A stretch of 64,000 nucleotides of DNA from contig JAJFJD010000041.1 in assembly GCA_021774335.1 (NCBI GenBank), positions 1 to 64,000 of the forward strand. The letters run 5' to 3'. Below the pieces are notes generated by a model, which did no database searches, was not told the origin of the DNA, and saw only the letters and a list, made by a program, of their open reading frames with translations. Below are positions 19,019 to 27,599 of this stretch, piece after piece; the first letter of the stretch is position 1; each line of letters begins with the position of its first letter. The translations under genes were made by a program, and so were the position numbers. This DNA is from Alphaproteobacteria bacterium. GTDB lineage: Bacteria > Pseudomonadota > Alphaproteobacteria > UBA8366.

Positions 19019-19886
19019 CGCGCGCGATATGCGCCATCTTCTCGGGGTTTCGCATTGAAAAAATGTGGCTGACCCGGCCATCCGGATCTACGTGCACGGT
19101 CAGGACGGTGTTCACTAGATCGTCCTGCGTGAGAACTGCCGCCGTCGACCCATTCACAGGGCGATACTCGACATCGAGCGTCATCAGGCCTTTCTCGACA
19201 AGCGCGAGGAAGAAACGGGTGACTTCGCGGGCGCCGGTAATGACATTGCGTGCGGCAATCGCCTTGCCGCCGCCGTCCGCCCACACCTCCACGTCTTCGG
19301 ATAACGTCGCCTCGAACGCAGCCGCGTCACCCGCTTCCAGTGCCGCGAAAAACGCCCGTGTCAGTGCCTCACGCCGTTCGCCGTCGACACCGAACCGGGG
19401 CTTATCGTCCCGAACCCGCCTCCGCGCCCGATGCACGGCCTGCCGCGTCGCCGGTTCCGATCGCTCGAGGATCGCCGCGATGTCGCCATACGAATAATCG
19501 AACACATCGCGAAGCAGGAAGGCGACCCGTTCGACGGGCGAGAGCCGCTCCAACACTAGAAGGAAGGCTGTCGAAACGGTGTCATAGGACTCCAACGCAT
19601 CATCCTGCGCCGCCGCGCCCCCCATCTCCATCGGTTCGGGCAGCCATGGGCCAACATAGGTCTCCCGCGTGCGGGCAGCCGACTTCAGGCGATCAAGGCA
19701 CAGCCTGCCGCAAACCGTCGTCAGCCAACCCGGCAAATTCCGGATATCCTCCGCCGCGGCGCGGTGCAGGCGGAGATAGGTCTCCTGCACCGCGTCCTCG
19801 GCATCGGTGACCGAACCAAGCATCCGATAGGCGATTCCCATCAGACGCGCCCGCTCGTCCTCAAATTTCTGAGTCCGGTCCGCCAT
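19008..19886 (-). CDS. ECF41-type RNA polymerase sigma factor with SnoaL-like C-terminus
   Basis: 292 residues. Sigma regions 2 and 4 occupy about residues 10-165. The C-terminal extension is SnoaL/NTF2-like. All three ECF41 hallmarks are present: WLPEP (81-85) in the linker, DGGGK in the extension and NPEKM near the C-terminus (usual NPDKL). In ECF41 proteins the extension, rather than a separate anti-sigma factor, modulates activity. ATG 19886 gives the normal family length; an in-frame ATG at 19946 is possible. A GGTCACA-N16-CGTC site upstream fits ECF41 self-regulation. The usual oxidoreductase/decarboxylase partner is not adjacent. Confidence 0.92.
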   Translation of the reverse strand: MADRTQKFEDERARLMGIAYRMLGSVTDAEDAVQETYLRLHRAAAEDIRNLPGWLTTVCGRLCLDRLKSAARTRETYVGPWLPEPMEMGGAAAQDDALESYDTVSTAFLLVLERLSPVERVAFLLRDVFDYSYGDIAAILERSEPATRQAVHRARRRVRDDKPRFGVDGERREALTRAFFAALEAGDAAAFEATLSEDVEVWADGGGKAIAARNVITGAREVTRFFLALVEKGLMTLDVEYRPVNGSTAAVLTQDDLVNTVLTVHVDPDGRVSHIFSMRNPEKMAHIARATA

Positions 19887-20029
19887 GCCGCCATGGCCAA
19901 GCCCATCTTCGCTCGGGCGCCGGTCTTGTCCTTCTGGGCACTCCATATCCCGAATTTTCAGCCTCTGCATGGGATCAACTCTTCCATTCCGTCATTACCA
20001 CAGCGGCAGAACGTTGCCTCTAAACTAAT

Positions 20030-20056
20030 GACGAAACGGTGGCTGGATTTGTGACC
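20030..20056 (-). promoter_or_regulatory. Candidate ECF41 autoregulatory promoter
   Basis: On the minus strand GGTCACA is followed after exactly 16 bases by CGTC, directed at the ECF41 sigma gene. The published ECF41 consensus is TGTCACA-N16-CGTC, so 10 of the 11 fixed positions match with the right spacing. The site is 144 bases before ATG 19886 (84 before ATG 19946). Confidence 0.6.
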
Positions 20057-20066
20057 ATTTCACAAA
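20048..20066. promoter_or_regulatory. Inverted repeat TTTGTGA-N5-TCACAAA
   Basis: A perfect 7-bp inverted repeat with a 5-base spacer, overlapping the -35 element of the sigma-factor promoter and lying about 95 bases upstream of the divergent regulator gene at 20161. It resembles a CRP-type half-site pair but with one base less in the spacer. The binding protein is unknown. Confidence 0.4.
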
Positions 20067-20118
20067 AGAAATGGCGTAGTCCATGGCGACGGCAACGCCT
20101 TGTGTAAAAAACAACATT

Positions 20119-20135
20119 CTGCAAGAATATGCATA
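20119..20135. promoter_or_regulatory. Candidate operator CTGCAA-N5-TGCATA before the regulator gene
   Basis: CTGCAA and TGCATA separated by five bases, forming TGCA-N6-TGCA, located 26-42 bases before the start of the HTH/binding-protein fusion gene. The same arrangement (13 of 17 bases identical) occurs before tupB at 23441-23457, which suggests one regulator acts on both. Confidence 0.55.
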
Positions 20136-20160
20136 AGGAATCGATCCAACGGTGGGTCCA

Positions 20161-21036
20161 ATGAGTGAATATCTCACGACCAAGGAACTGGCGGAGCTAC
20201 TGCGCATCAAGGAGCGCAAAGTCTATGACTTGGCGGCGTCGGGCGACATTCCCTGCTCGCGCGCCATGGGGAAACTGCTGTTCCCGCGCCAGGCGGTAAA
20301 TGCCTGGTTGGCGGAGAATAGTTCCGGATTTTCGCCGCAGACACTCGCCGAGCGCCCGTCCGTCTTTCTGGGCAGCCACGATCCATTGCTCGACTGGGCA
20401 TTGCGCGAATCCCGATGCGGCCTCGCCACCTTTTTCGATGGCAGTCTCGACGGCCTCGACCGCTTCGAACGCGGCGAAGGCATGGCGACGGGCCTTCATA
20501 TCTATGCGCCGGCGCGCGAGGAATGGAACGTGCCGACGGTCGCGAAGCGCTTTGGGGCGACCCCGGCCGTGCTCGTCGAATGGGCCTGGCGCGACCGCGG
20601 GTTGATCGTCAGCCCCGATGCCGCGGACACGCTTACAGCGCTGGCTGCCTTGAAAGGCCGCCGCGTCATCCCCCGCCAGCCCGAGGCCGGCAGCCATGCC
20701 CTGTTCGCCTATCTCGCAAGTGAAGCCGGGCTCGCAGAAACGGATATCGACTATTTGCCGGCAGCGCGGAGCGAGACCGACGCGGCATTGGCGGTACTCG
20801 AGGGCAAGGCCGACGCCGCATTCGGGTTAAAGGCTTTGGCCGCGCAATACCGGCTCACCTTCGTACCGCTTATCCGGGAGCGTTTCGATTTGCTGGTCGA
20901 CCGGCGTGCCTGGTTCGAGCCGCCGATCCAAACGCTGCTGGACTTCTGCCGATCGACCGCCTTCCGCGGCAAGCTGAAGGATATCGACGGCTACGACGCA
21001 AGCGGCTTCGGCCGCGTCCATTTCAACGGCCTCTAG
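20161..21036 (+). CDS. HTH - periplasmic-binding-like fusion regulator, probably tungstate/molybdate responsive
   Basis: 291 residues. Residues 1-50 are an excisionase/MerR-like helix-turn-helix (TTKELAELLRIKERKVYDLAASGDIP). From about residue 65 on there is a PBP-like domain of the type seen in LysR-like molybdate regulators (VFLGSHDPLLDWAL, FFDGSLDGLDRF, AGSHALFAYL). It is convergent with tupABC, with 30 bases between them, and shares a TGCA-N6-TGCA element with the tup promoter region. Oxyanion-sensing control of the transporter is therefore likely. ATG 20161 gives the natural N-terminus; GTG 20152 is in frame. Confidence 0.82.
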   Translation: MSEYLTTKELAELLRIKERKVYDLAASGDIPCSRAMGKLLFPRQAVNAWLAENSSGFSPQTLAERPSVFLGSHDPLLDWALRESRCGLATFFDGSLDGLDRFERGEGMATGLHIYAPAREEWNVPTVAKRFGATPAVLVEWAWRDRGLIVSPDAADTLTALAALKGRRVIPRQPEAGSHALFAYLASEAGLAETDIDYLPAARSETDAALAVLEGKADAAFGLKALAAQYRLTFVPLIRERFDLLVDRRAWFEPPIQTLLDFCRSTAFRGKLKDIDGYDASGFGRVHFNGL

Positions 21037-21066
21037 CCCGCTTGCATCGCCTCTCGCCTTAACCTG

Positions 21067-21918
21067 CTATTTCGCCTTCCGCTCGGCGACATGCTCCGCA
21101 TTCGGGAAGAAGAGTTGCTGTCCGCCCAAGCGGTAGGACCGGATGGCCTGTTGCCCCGCGTCCGACAGAATCCAATCGATGAAGGCCTGTCCTGCCTTGG
21201 CCTTCACATTCGGATGCTTGGCCGGATTGACCAGGATAATGCCGTACTGATTGAACAGATCGTCATCGCCTTCGACAAGGATCTTGAAGTCTCGCTTATT
21301 CTTGAAACTGATCCATGTCCCGCGATCGGTCATGACGTAAGCCCCCATCCCGACGCCCACGTTGAGCGTGGCGCCCATGCCCGACCCGGTCTCGCGATAC
21401 CAGGTGCCGCTGGCCCCGGCGACCGATAAACCCGTGCTCTTCCAAAGGCGGAGCTCTTTCTTGTGCGTGCCGGAGTTGTCGCCGCGCGAGGCAAAGACCG
21501 CCTTTGCTGCTGCGATCTTCTTGAACGCGTCGACCACCTTCTTCATGCCGGTAACCTTGGCCGGATCCGACGGCGGGCCCACGACGATGAAGTCGTTATA
21601 CATCACGTCATGGCGCGCGACGCCGTATCCACCGGCGATGAACTTCAATTCCGCCGGTTTTGCATGAACCAGCAAAACGTCGCCATCGCCGTTCCTGGCA
21701 TTCTTGATCGCCTGTCCGGTACCGACCGCCACCACATGCACTTTGATCCCCGTCTTCTTCTCGAAGATCGGCAGGATATGGTCGTAGAGACCTGAATTCG
21801 CGGTAGATGTCGTCGATTGCAGGATGATCGATTTCTCCGCCGCGCGGGCTGTCGCGGGTAGACCGAAGATAACCGCCGCCAAAACCAGGGCGCCGAATGC
21901 GAAAACCTGTCTCGCCAT
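21067..21918 (-). CDS. tupA: Tungstate ABC transporter substrate-binding protein
   Basis: 283 residues with a signal peptide (hydrophobic stretch to ARAAEK, about residue 26). The mature start IILQSTTSTANSGLYDHILPIF carries the TTST motif that binds the oxyanion in TupA proteins, followed by GTGQAIKNARNGDGDVLLVHA, also typical. TupA binds tungstate with very high affinity over molybdate. Last gene of the tupB-tupC-tupA operon (order on the minus strand: permease, ATPase, binding protein), 26 bases after tupC. Confidence 0.93.
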   Translation of the reverse strand: MARQVFAFGALVLAAVIFGLPATARAAEKSIILQSTTSTANSGLYDHILPIFEKKTGIKVHVVAVGTGQAIKNARNGDGDVLLVHAKPAELKFIAGGYGVARHDVMYNDFIVVGPPSDPAKVTGMKKVVDAFKKIAAAKAVFASRGDNSGTHKKELRLWKSTGLSVAGASGTWYRETGSGMGATLNVGVGMGAYVMTDRGTWISFKNKRDFKILVEGDDDLFNQYGIILVNPAKHPNVKAKAGQAFIDWILSDAGQQAIRSYRLGGQQLFFPNAEHVAERKAK

Positions 21919-21944
21919 TGATCCCTCCTTTAACCGGTTTGGCG

Positions 21945-22709
21945 CTATAGCAGAATGCGCCCCGAGAGATAGTCCCGCGCCGCATCGGACTCGGGACGGT
22001 CGAAAAAGCGGTCGGCCGCCGTGTGCTCGAGGATCCGGCCGCGGTGGATGAACACCACATCATCGGCCAGACGCTTCGCCTGGCCCTGCTCATGGGTGAC
22101 GAACACGATCTTGGTGCCGTTTTGGCCGGCCGCGCTGACGATCTGTTCGATCCGCTGCATGGACGCGGGATCGAGGCTCGCGGTCGGCTCATCGAGAAAC
22201 AAGACTTCCGGTTCGATCGCCAACGCGCGCGCGAGGGCAAGCCGCTGTTGTTCGCCACCGGACAATAGCCGCGCCGGCAGCGCCGAATGGTCCGCAAGTC
22301 CGACGTGGTCCAGCAAGAAATCCCGCCGGCCGACCGCCGCACCCCCGCGCAGTTTCAGGACAAAGTCGACATTTGCCGCCACCGAGCGCCGCAGCAGCAC
22401 CGGACGCTGAAATACCATCGCCTGGCGCGCGCGGACGGCTTCCGTCAACGGCGCCCCACCCCAGGATATACGCCCGGCGGTCGGTGAAATCATGCCGTGC
22501 AGCAACCGCAACAACAGGCTCTTCCCCGCCCCGTTCGGCCCCATGATAACGGTAACGCCCGGCGTCGCGAGGCGAAGGTCCACGCCATCGATCAGACGCT
22601 TGCCATCGATTTCCAGGACCACGCCCTGCGCCTCGCCCGGCAGGATCGGCGCGACCCGGCCCGCCACCGCGCCGATCGCCCCAATGACGTACAGGGCGGC
22701 ATCAAACAT
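21945..22709 (-). CDS. tupC: Tungstate ABC transporter ATP-binding protein
   Basis: 254 residues. Walker A MGPNGAGKS (57-64), signature LSGGEQQRLALARAL and Walker B VLFLDEPTASLD are all intact. Its first eight bases overlap the end of the permease gene, indicating translational coupling. A hydrophobic N-terminal stretch of about 20 residues (YVIGAIGAVAGRVA) precedes the usual ABC start and may mean that the true start is internal. Confidence 0.92.
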   Translation of the reverse strand: MFDAALYVIGAIGAVAGRVAPILPGEAQGVVLEIDGKRLIDGVDLRLATPGVTVIMGPNGAGKSLLLRLLHGMISPTAGRISWGGAPLTEAVRARQAMVFQRPVLLRRSVAANVDFVLKLRGGAAVGRRDFLLDHVGLADHSALPARLLSGGEQQRLALARALAIEPEVLFLDEPTASLDPASMQRIEQIVSAAGQNGTKIVFVTHEQGQAKRLADDVVFIHRGRILEHTAADRFFDRPESDAARDYLSGRILL

Positions 22710-23409
22710 AGGCTTGCCGGACGGCGGTCGACCGCAGCGCCATCACACCGGAATTCACCAAGAGGGCAATCGCCAACAGGACTATGCCCAACGCAAGCGC
22801 AAGCGCCAGATCACCCTTGGACGTTTCGAGCGCGATGGCGGTCGTCATCACCCGCGTCAGATGATTGATATTGCCGCCGACGATGATCACCGCGCCGACT
22901 TCCGCAACCGCGCGGCCGAACCCGGCTAGGGCAACCGTCAACAGGCTGTAGCGCGCATCCCACAACAGCGCCGCCATGGCGGTATGCGCCGGAACGCAGA
23001 GTGAGCGGAACTGTTCGGCATATTCGCGGTGCAAGTCCTCGATCACCTGACGCGACAGCGCCGCAATGATCGGTGTGATCAGGATCGTCTGGGCGATGAT
23101 CATCGCCGTGGGCGTATAGAGGAGCTGCAACCACCCAAAGGGGCCGGCATTCGACAACAACAAGTACACCAACAACCCAACCACGACGGGCGGCAATCCC
23201 ATCAATGCGTTCAAGACCACGACAACCGCCCCACGCCCCGGAAAATGCGTGATCGCCACGATTGCACCCAGCGGCAGGGCAACGGCGCAGGAGACCAGCA
23301 TCGCGGTGATGCTGACCCGCAACGAAAGGCCGACGATTTCCAGCAAATCCGAATCTGCGGAGATCACCAGCGTCATGGCGATATGGAAGGCGTCACCTAG
23401 CTCATGCAT
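22702..23409 (-). CDS. tupB: Tungstate ABC transporter permease
   Basis: 235 residues from ATG 23409, with about five membrane helices and the cytoplasmic EAA-type loop (AGFGRAVAEVGAVIIVGGNI) that contacts the ATPase. The upstream in-frame extension to 23499 is rich in Cys and Arg and crosses the probable operator, so ATG 23409 is preferred although its ribosome binding site is weak. First gene of the operon, divergent from modA. Confidence 0.92.
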   Translation of the reverse strand: MHELGDAFHIAMTLVISADSDLLEIVGLSLRVSITAMLVSCAVALPLGAIVAITHFPGRGAVVVVLNALMGLPPVVVGLLVYLLLSNAGPFGWLQLLYTPTAMIIAQTILITPIIAALSRQVIEDLHREYAEQFRSLCVPAHTAMAALLWDARYSLLTVALAGFGRAVAEVGAVIIVGGNINHLTRVMTTAIALETSKGDLALALALGIVLLAIALLVNSGVMALRSTAVRQAYV

Positions 23410-23431
23410 TCTGTTACATGATCTGCATAAT

Positions 23432-23470
23432 TTCCAGAACCTGCAATATCCTGCATATAATTTTCTGGAA
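23432..23470. promoter_or_regulatory. Operator region tupB/modA: nested inverted repeats
   Basis: TTCCAGAA (23432-23439) and TTCTGGAA (23463-23470) form a perfect 8-bp inverted repeat. Between them lies CTGCAA-N5-TGCATA at 23441-23457 (TGCA-N6-TGCA), the element also found before the regulator gene at 20119-20135; a further CTGCATA starts at 23423. The region sits between tupB and modA, which diverge, so one protein bound here could control both. Confidence 0.6.
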
Positions 23471-23595
23471 TAGCAACATTGGCGTGCAGTGCTGCGCAAA
23501 ATCGAGACAGATATCGATCGATCGGCCGTCTCGCTTGTTCGTGCCCGACGAAGGCGGTACCAAGGACCTCAGTCCGCGAGGATCCGTAGAACGTC

Positions 23596-24405
23596 ATGCC
23601 CCTGCCCCGCCGGTACCGGCCAACCATCCTGATCGTGTTGCAGCGTTGCACGTTCGTCGCGGTCATCATGGCAATATCGCTGACAACCGGCGTCAGCCGA
23701 GCCGGCGATGGGATCACGGTGTTCGCCGCGTCGAGCCTCACCAGTGCCGTGACGGAGATCAGTCAGCAGTACACGAGAACATCCGGCCAGCGGGTGCGCC
23801 TCTCTTTCGCAGCATCGTCTGCCCTTGCCCGGCAGATCGACGCCGGCGCGCCGGCCGATATCTATCTGTCGGCCAACCAGGACTGGATGGATTATCTCGC
23901 AAAGCGTGGTTTGATCGACCCTGATAGCCGGACCGCGCGGATTGGAAACCGTCTGGTCCTGGTCGTCCCGGCGAACAGTTCGGTTCAACACATGCCAATC
24001 ACCCGGACGCTCGATCTACCGAAACTCCTGGCGCCCGACGGCCGGATTGCGATGGGCGACCCGGCGCATGTCCCGGCCGGAACATATGCCAAACACGCCT
24101 TGATGAAGCTCGGGCTTTGGGCCGATGCCGCGCCACGATTGGCACGATTAGACAATGTCCGGCACGCCTTGGCGCTAGTCGAACGCGGCGAGACCCCGCT
24201 GGGTATCGTCTATGCCACGGACGCGAAAATTACCGACAAGGTCCGTATCGCCGGTGAGTTCCCCACCGACTCCCATCCGGCAATCACGTATCCGTTCGTT
24301 ATCCTGAAAGGACGGCGAAACGAAAGTGTCGCCGCATTCTATGCCTATCTCACCGGTGGAACGGGGTTAGCAGTATTCCGAGACTTCGGGTTCATGACCC
24401 GATAG
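23596..24405 (+). CDS. modA: Molybdate ABC transporter substrate-binding protein
   Basis: 269 residues with a basic N-terminus and a hydrophobic signal segment ending near SRAGDG (about residue 37). ITVFAASSLTSAVTEI is the ModA signature; the serines bind the oxyanion. It binds molybdate/tungstate in the periplasm. No modB or modC follows: the next gene is on the other strand, so ModA may deliver to TupBC or to a ModBC encoded elsewhere. Start ATG 23596 has no strong ribosome binding site. Confidence 0.9.
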   Translation: MPLPRRYRPTILIVLQRCTFVAVIMAISLTTGVSRAGDGITVFAASSLTSAVTEISQQYTRTSGQRVRLSFAASSALARQIDAGAPADIYLSANQDWMDYLAKRGLIDPDSRTARIGNRLVLVVPANSSVQHMPITRTLDLPKLLAPDGRIAMGDPAHVPAGTYAKHALMKLGLWADAAPRLARLDNVRHALALVERGETPLGIVYATDAKITDKVRIAGEFPTDSHPAITYPFVILKGRRNESVAAFYAYLTGGTGLAVFRDFGFMTR

Positions 24406-24427
24406 ACCTCGGCATCTGCAACCGGCC

Positions 24428-25039
24428 TTACCAAAGCGATTTGCGGGCGCGGTCCGGCCATTCCTTGTCATACGCGTCGCCACCGACCGTATTATCGCTC
24501 TGTACCGCGAGAATACGTCCCGGCGTCGGCAGGCTTTTCGGATCGACCTGAATCTCCGGATCCCAGAGATGCGAGCGGACGATGGCGCGCGCACATTGGA
24601 AATAGATTTCGTCGATCTCGAGCACAAGGACCGATCGCGGTGGCTTGCCGTCCACGGCGAAGGAATCGAGCAAGGCCTCATCCGCCGTCAGATGCGCCTT
24701 CCCGTTCACCCGCACCGTCGTCCCCGACCCCGGGATCAGGAAAAGCAGCGACGTCCGCGGGTCACGCATGATGTTACGCAATGAATCGATCCGATTGTTG
24801 CCCGCCCGGTCGGGCAGCATCAGCGTCCGGTCGTCATGGATGCGCACGAACCCGGGCCGGTCACCCCGCGGCGAGCAATCGATGCCTTCCGGTCCGCAAG
24901 TTGCCAGAACCGCAAAGGGCGACGCTTCGATGAGCGTGCGGTACTCCGCCGTGGCGACCGTTGCGACCTTGGCGAGCGATGGTGCGGCCGGCTGCCCGTA
25001 AAGCGCCTCCAATTCATCCATTGTCTCGATCATCGGCAT
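24428..25039 (-). CDS. Pyridoxamine 5'-phosphate oxidase-like FMN protein
   Basis: 203 residues of the split-barrel FMN-binding (PPOX) fold. The N-terminus MIETMDELEALYG and the segment CGPEGIDCSPRGDRPGFVRI match the MSMEG_1061-type subfamily of PPOX proteins, putative F420- or FMN-dependent reductases of unknown substrate. ATG 25039 follows GGAG by seven bases. Convergent with modA; unlikely to belong to the tungstate unit. Confidence 0.85.
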   Translation of the reverse strand: MPMIETMDELEALYGQPAAPSLAKVATVATAEYRTLIEASPFAVLATCGPEGIDCSPRGDRPGFVRIHDDRTLMLPDRAGNNRIDSLRNIMRDPRTSLLFLIPGSGTTVRVNGKAHLTADEALLDSFAVDGKPPRSVLVLEIDEIYFQCARAIVRSHLWDPEIQVDPKSLPTPGRILAVQSDNTVGGDAYDKEWPDRARKSLW

Positions 25040-25246
25040 GGTTCACTCCGAAAGTTGGGACAGAATGGCGGATGGTACATCGCGACCGATATCTATCAAG
25101 GACCGATGACGGTCGAATGACAGGTCCCTCCCCAGCCGCAAAACGGTCGGTTTGATCCATGATATGGTCCGGCATGGATAATCAGATGCCTCCTTGCCCG
25201 CGCCAAACTGCGGCCGTTTCCCGATAACACGGATTTTCCCGCGCCA

Positions 25247-26518
25247 ATGATGAACCCTGATCGCCTGGTCGCCCGCGCGCCGTTCTTCTACGGCTGGGTC
25301 ATTGTCGCCTGCGCGATGTGCGCCAATTTCGCCCGTCAGGGGTCGGCGGTCGCGACACTGTCGATCTTCGCGGTGCCCATGTCCGACGAGTTCGGCTGGT
25401 CACGCACCGCCTTTTCCGGGGCAGTGTCGCTCGGCGGTGTGCTCGGCGCGATCATCTCACCCAAAGTCGGCGTCATCGTCGACCGTCAGGGCGCCGGACG
25501 CGTGCTGGCCATCGGCACCTTGCTGATCGGCGTCAGCGCACTGGCGTTGGCCTGGACCAGCTCACTGATCTGGTTCTATGTCGCCTTTTGCATTGGCCGC
25601 ATGGCCTTCGCCGGCCCATTCGAGATCGCCGTAACGAGCGCCGTCGCCAACTGGTTTGTTCGGTTCCGCGCCCGCGCTATGTCCTACACCGCACTGGCCC
25701 ACAGTCTCGGCCTGACCGTCCTGCCCATCGTCGCCTTTGTGGCGATCGACCTTTGGGATTGGCGGGCTGGCTGGCTTGGTATCGCATCGCTGGTGCTGGT
25801 CATTGGCGTGCTGCCAAACGCTCTGTTGATGATCCAACGCCCCGAGGATGTCGGCCTGCGGCCCTATTCCGACCGTCGGGAAGGCACGGACGACGACGCC
25901 TCGACTTCCGGCAAGGACGACCTGGAAGTCAGCTATACGCGGAAGGAAGCATCGCGGACGCCGACCTTCTGGCTGCTCATCGCTTTCTCCATGCTGATCT
26001 ACCCGGTGCAAGCGGGCGTGAGCCTGCATCAGGCCCCGCATCTGATCGAACGCGGCGTCTCGCTCGCCGTGGCCGCCACCGCGGTCAGCAGCTTCTCCTT
26101 CACCGCCGTCATCGGGGGACTTGTATTCGGACATCTTGAAGGGCGGATGGGCATTCGCTGGGGATTGTCCGCATCAGCGGCGCTGCTGGCCTCCGGCACG
26201 ATCGTCATGCTGTACGTTTCGGGCCCGGCAACCGCCTATTTGTCGGCCTGCACTTTCGGCGCGGGGATCGGCGGCCTGATGACCCTCCTGCCGGTGGCCT
26301 GGGCGAACAGCTTCGGCCGCCGCAACATCGGCGCGATCCGCGGCATCACGCTTCCGCTGCAAACGGTCGCTCAAGCCTCGGGCCCGCTCCTTTCCGGCGT
26401 GCTGTATGACACGACCGGCAACTATGATACTTCGTTGATGGTGTTCTGCGGCAGCGGTTTTGCGGCGGCGATGTTGGCGTTATTTATACGACCGCCCAAA
26501 AAGCCGGTCCCGGCCTGA
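25247..26518 (+). CDS. MFS transporter
   Basis: 423 residues, 12 predicted helices with a polar central loop (about 205-235). The first helix begins FFYGWVIVACAMCANF and the loop after it resembles MFS members of the oxalate/formate antiporter and monocarboxylate type. Substrate unknown. The first ATG of an ATG-ATG pair is used; either is possible. Convergent with the MBL-fold gene, 16 bases between the ends. Confidence 0.9.
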   Translation: MMNPDRLVARAPFFYGWVIVACAMCANFARQGSAVATLSIFAVPMSDEFGWSRTAFSGAVSLGGVLGAIISPKVGVIVDRQGAGRVLAIGTLLIGVSALALAWTSSLIWFYVAFCIGRMAFAGPFEIAVTSAVANWFVRFRARAMSYTALAHSLGLTVLPIVAFVAIDLWDWRAGWLGIASLVLVIGVLPNALLMIQRPEDVGLRPYSDRREGTDDDASTSGKDDLEVSYTRKEASRTPTFWLLIAFSMLIYPVQAGVSLHQAPHLIERGVSLAVAATAVSSFSFTAVIGGLVFGHLEGRMGIRWGLSASAALLASGTIVMLYVSGPATAYLSACTFGAGIGGLMTLLPVAWANSFGRRNIGAIRGITLPLQTVAQASGPLLSGVLYDTTGNYDTSLMVFCGSGFAAAMLALFIRPPKKPVPA

Positions 26519-26534
26519 CCGGGCGATCCAGCCG

Positions 26535-27434
26535 TTACGGCGTATCCTCACCGATCTCGAAGCTCATCAGATCTTCGCCCCAGATGAGACGACCATCATA
26601 CACGGCGGCGATATCGGCAATCACCCGTTCGCGCACACCATCCGTATCGATCAGCGGCCCATGATGCGAGGTCACCAACGTTTTCACATTGCAGTCGCGC
26701 GCCAACTCCCCGATCGCCTGCTGCTTGGTCCGCGACGCGGCCGCCGGCTCGCCCGGCGCAAGTTCCCGCGCGACGTTGAACGAGTTGAGGTAATGCACCA
26801 ACAGGTCCGCATCCTGCGCCAGGGCGTACAGCGGCTTCGCGGGCGATTTCTCGGCCGGTAACGTGATGTCGCTTGAATAGGCAAAGACGCCGCCGTCCGC
26901 CTCGAAGCGGACGCCATAACACACTAGATAGGGCTGGTGATGCGGCACATTGGCCAGCCGGATCAACCACCCCGCCCCCTCGATGACATCGGTCTCCGCA
27001 ACTTCGGTGATCTCCGCTTCCGGCCAGGGCCGCGGCGGTGTCCCGCCCCGCCCCTCGTAAATTCTAAGGCTGTTGGCGTGGTTCGTGCGCGCGGTCAGAT
27101 CGAACTTGAAGGCGCCATCCTCGCCAAACAGCCGCTCGACAAAATGGTTGAGCCCCGGCGGGCCAAACACCTTCAGCTTCGGCGTGTCGGGCGGGCTGAT
27201 GTCCCAGCGATGCAGAAACAGCCGAACGAAATCGAGGCAATGGTCGAAATGCAGATGCGAAAAAACAACGTGGGTGACATCGGTCGCGGACACGCCGGCC
27301 TGCATCATGCGCTGGAATGTGCCCGGCCCATGATCGACCAGGATCACGTCGCCGCCGGTCTGCACCATGTAACCGGCCGACGCACGCTTGAGGGACGGCA
27401 CCGGACTACCGGTGCCAAGCAGCGTTACTTTCAT
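26535..27434 (-). CDS. MBL-fold metallo-hydrolase (RNase Z/arylsulfatase-like)
   Basis: 299 residues. The zinc motif HxHxDH is present as SHLHFDH (about residues 59-65), and further metal ligands appear in SSDITLP and TSHHGPL. The fold and the MKVTLLGTGSP start are those of the RNase Z / arylsulfatase branch of the metallo-beta-lactamase superfamily. Substrate unknown. The start follows only a weak ribosome binding site (AGAAAG). Confidence 0.9.
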   Translation of the reverse strand: MKVTLLGTGSPVPSLKRASAGYMVQTGGDVILVDHGPGTFQRMMQAGVSATDVTHVVFSHLHFDHCLDFVRLFLHRWDISPPDTPKLKVFGPPGLNHFVERLFGEDGAFKFDLTARTNHANSLRIYEGRGGTPPRPWPEAEITEVAETDVIEGAGWLIRLANVPHHQPYLVCYGVRFEADGGVFAYSSDITLPAEKSPAKPLYALAQDADLLVHYLNSFNVARELAPGEPAAASRTKQQAIGELARDCNVKTLVTSHHGPLIDTDGVRERVIADIAAVYDGRLIWGEDLMSFEIGEDTP

Positions 27435-27566
27435 TGCGAATCTTTCTGGGTCTCGTTGAGGCCTTCAGTATAGGCGCAGTCACGATCTCCGGGCCAATGG
27501 CGCTGATGTCCCGCACGTGCAAACACAACACCGCCCCTTGACATCAATCGCGCGCGCGCTTATTTC

Positions 27567-27590
27567 ATTTCAGAACAATCGATATGAAAT
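27567..27590. promoter_or_regulatory. TetR operator, copy 1 (before tetR)
   Basis: ATTTCA-N12-TGAAAT, a 24-bp inverted repeat ending nine bases before the start of the TetR gene. The reverse complement matches the site at 28193-28216 at 22 of 24 positions, including the internal TATCGATTG. Binding here would repress tetR itself. Confidence 0.75.
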
Positions 27591-27599
27591 TTGAAAATC

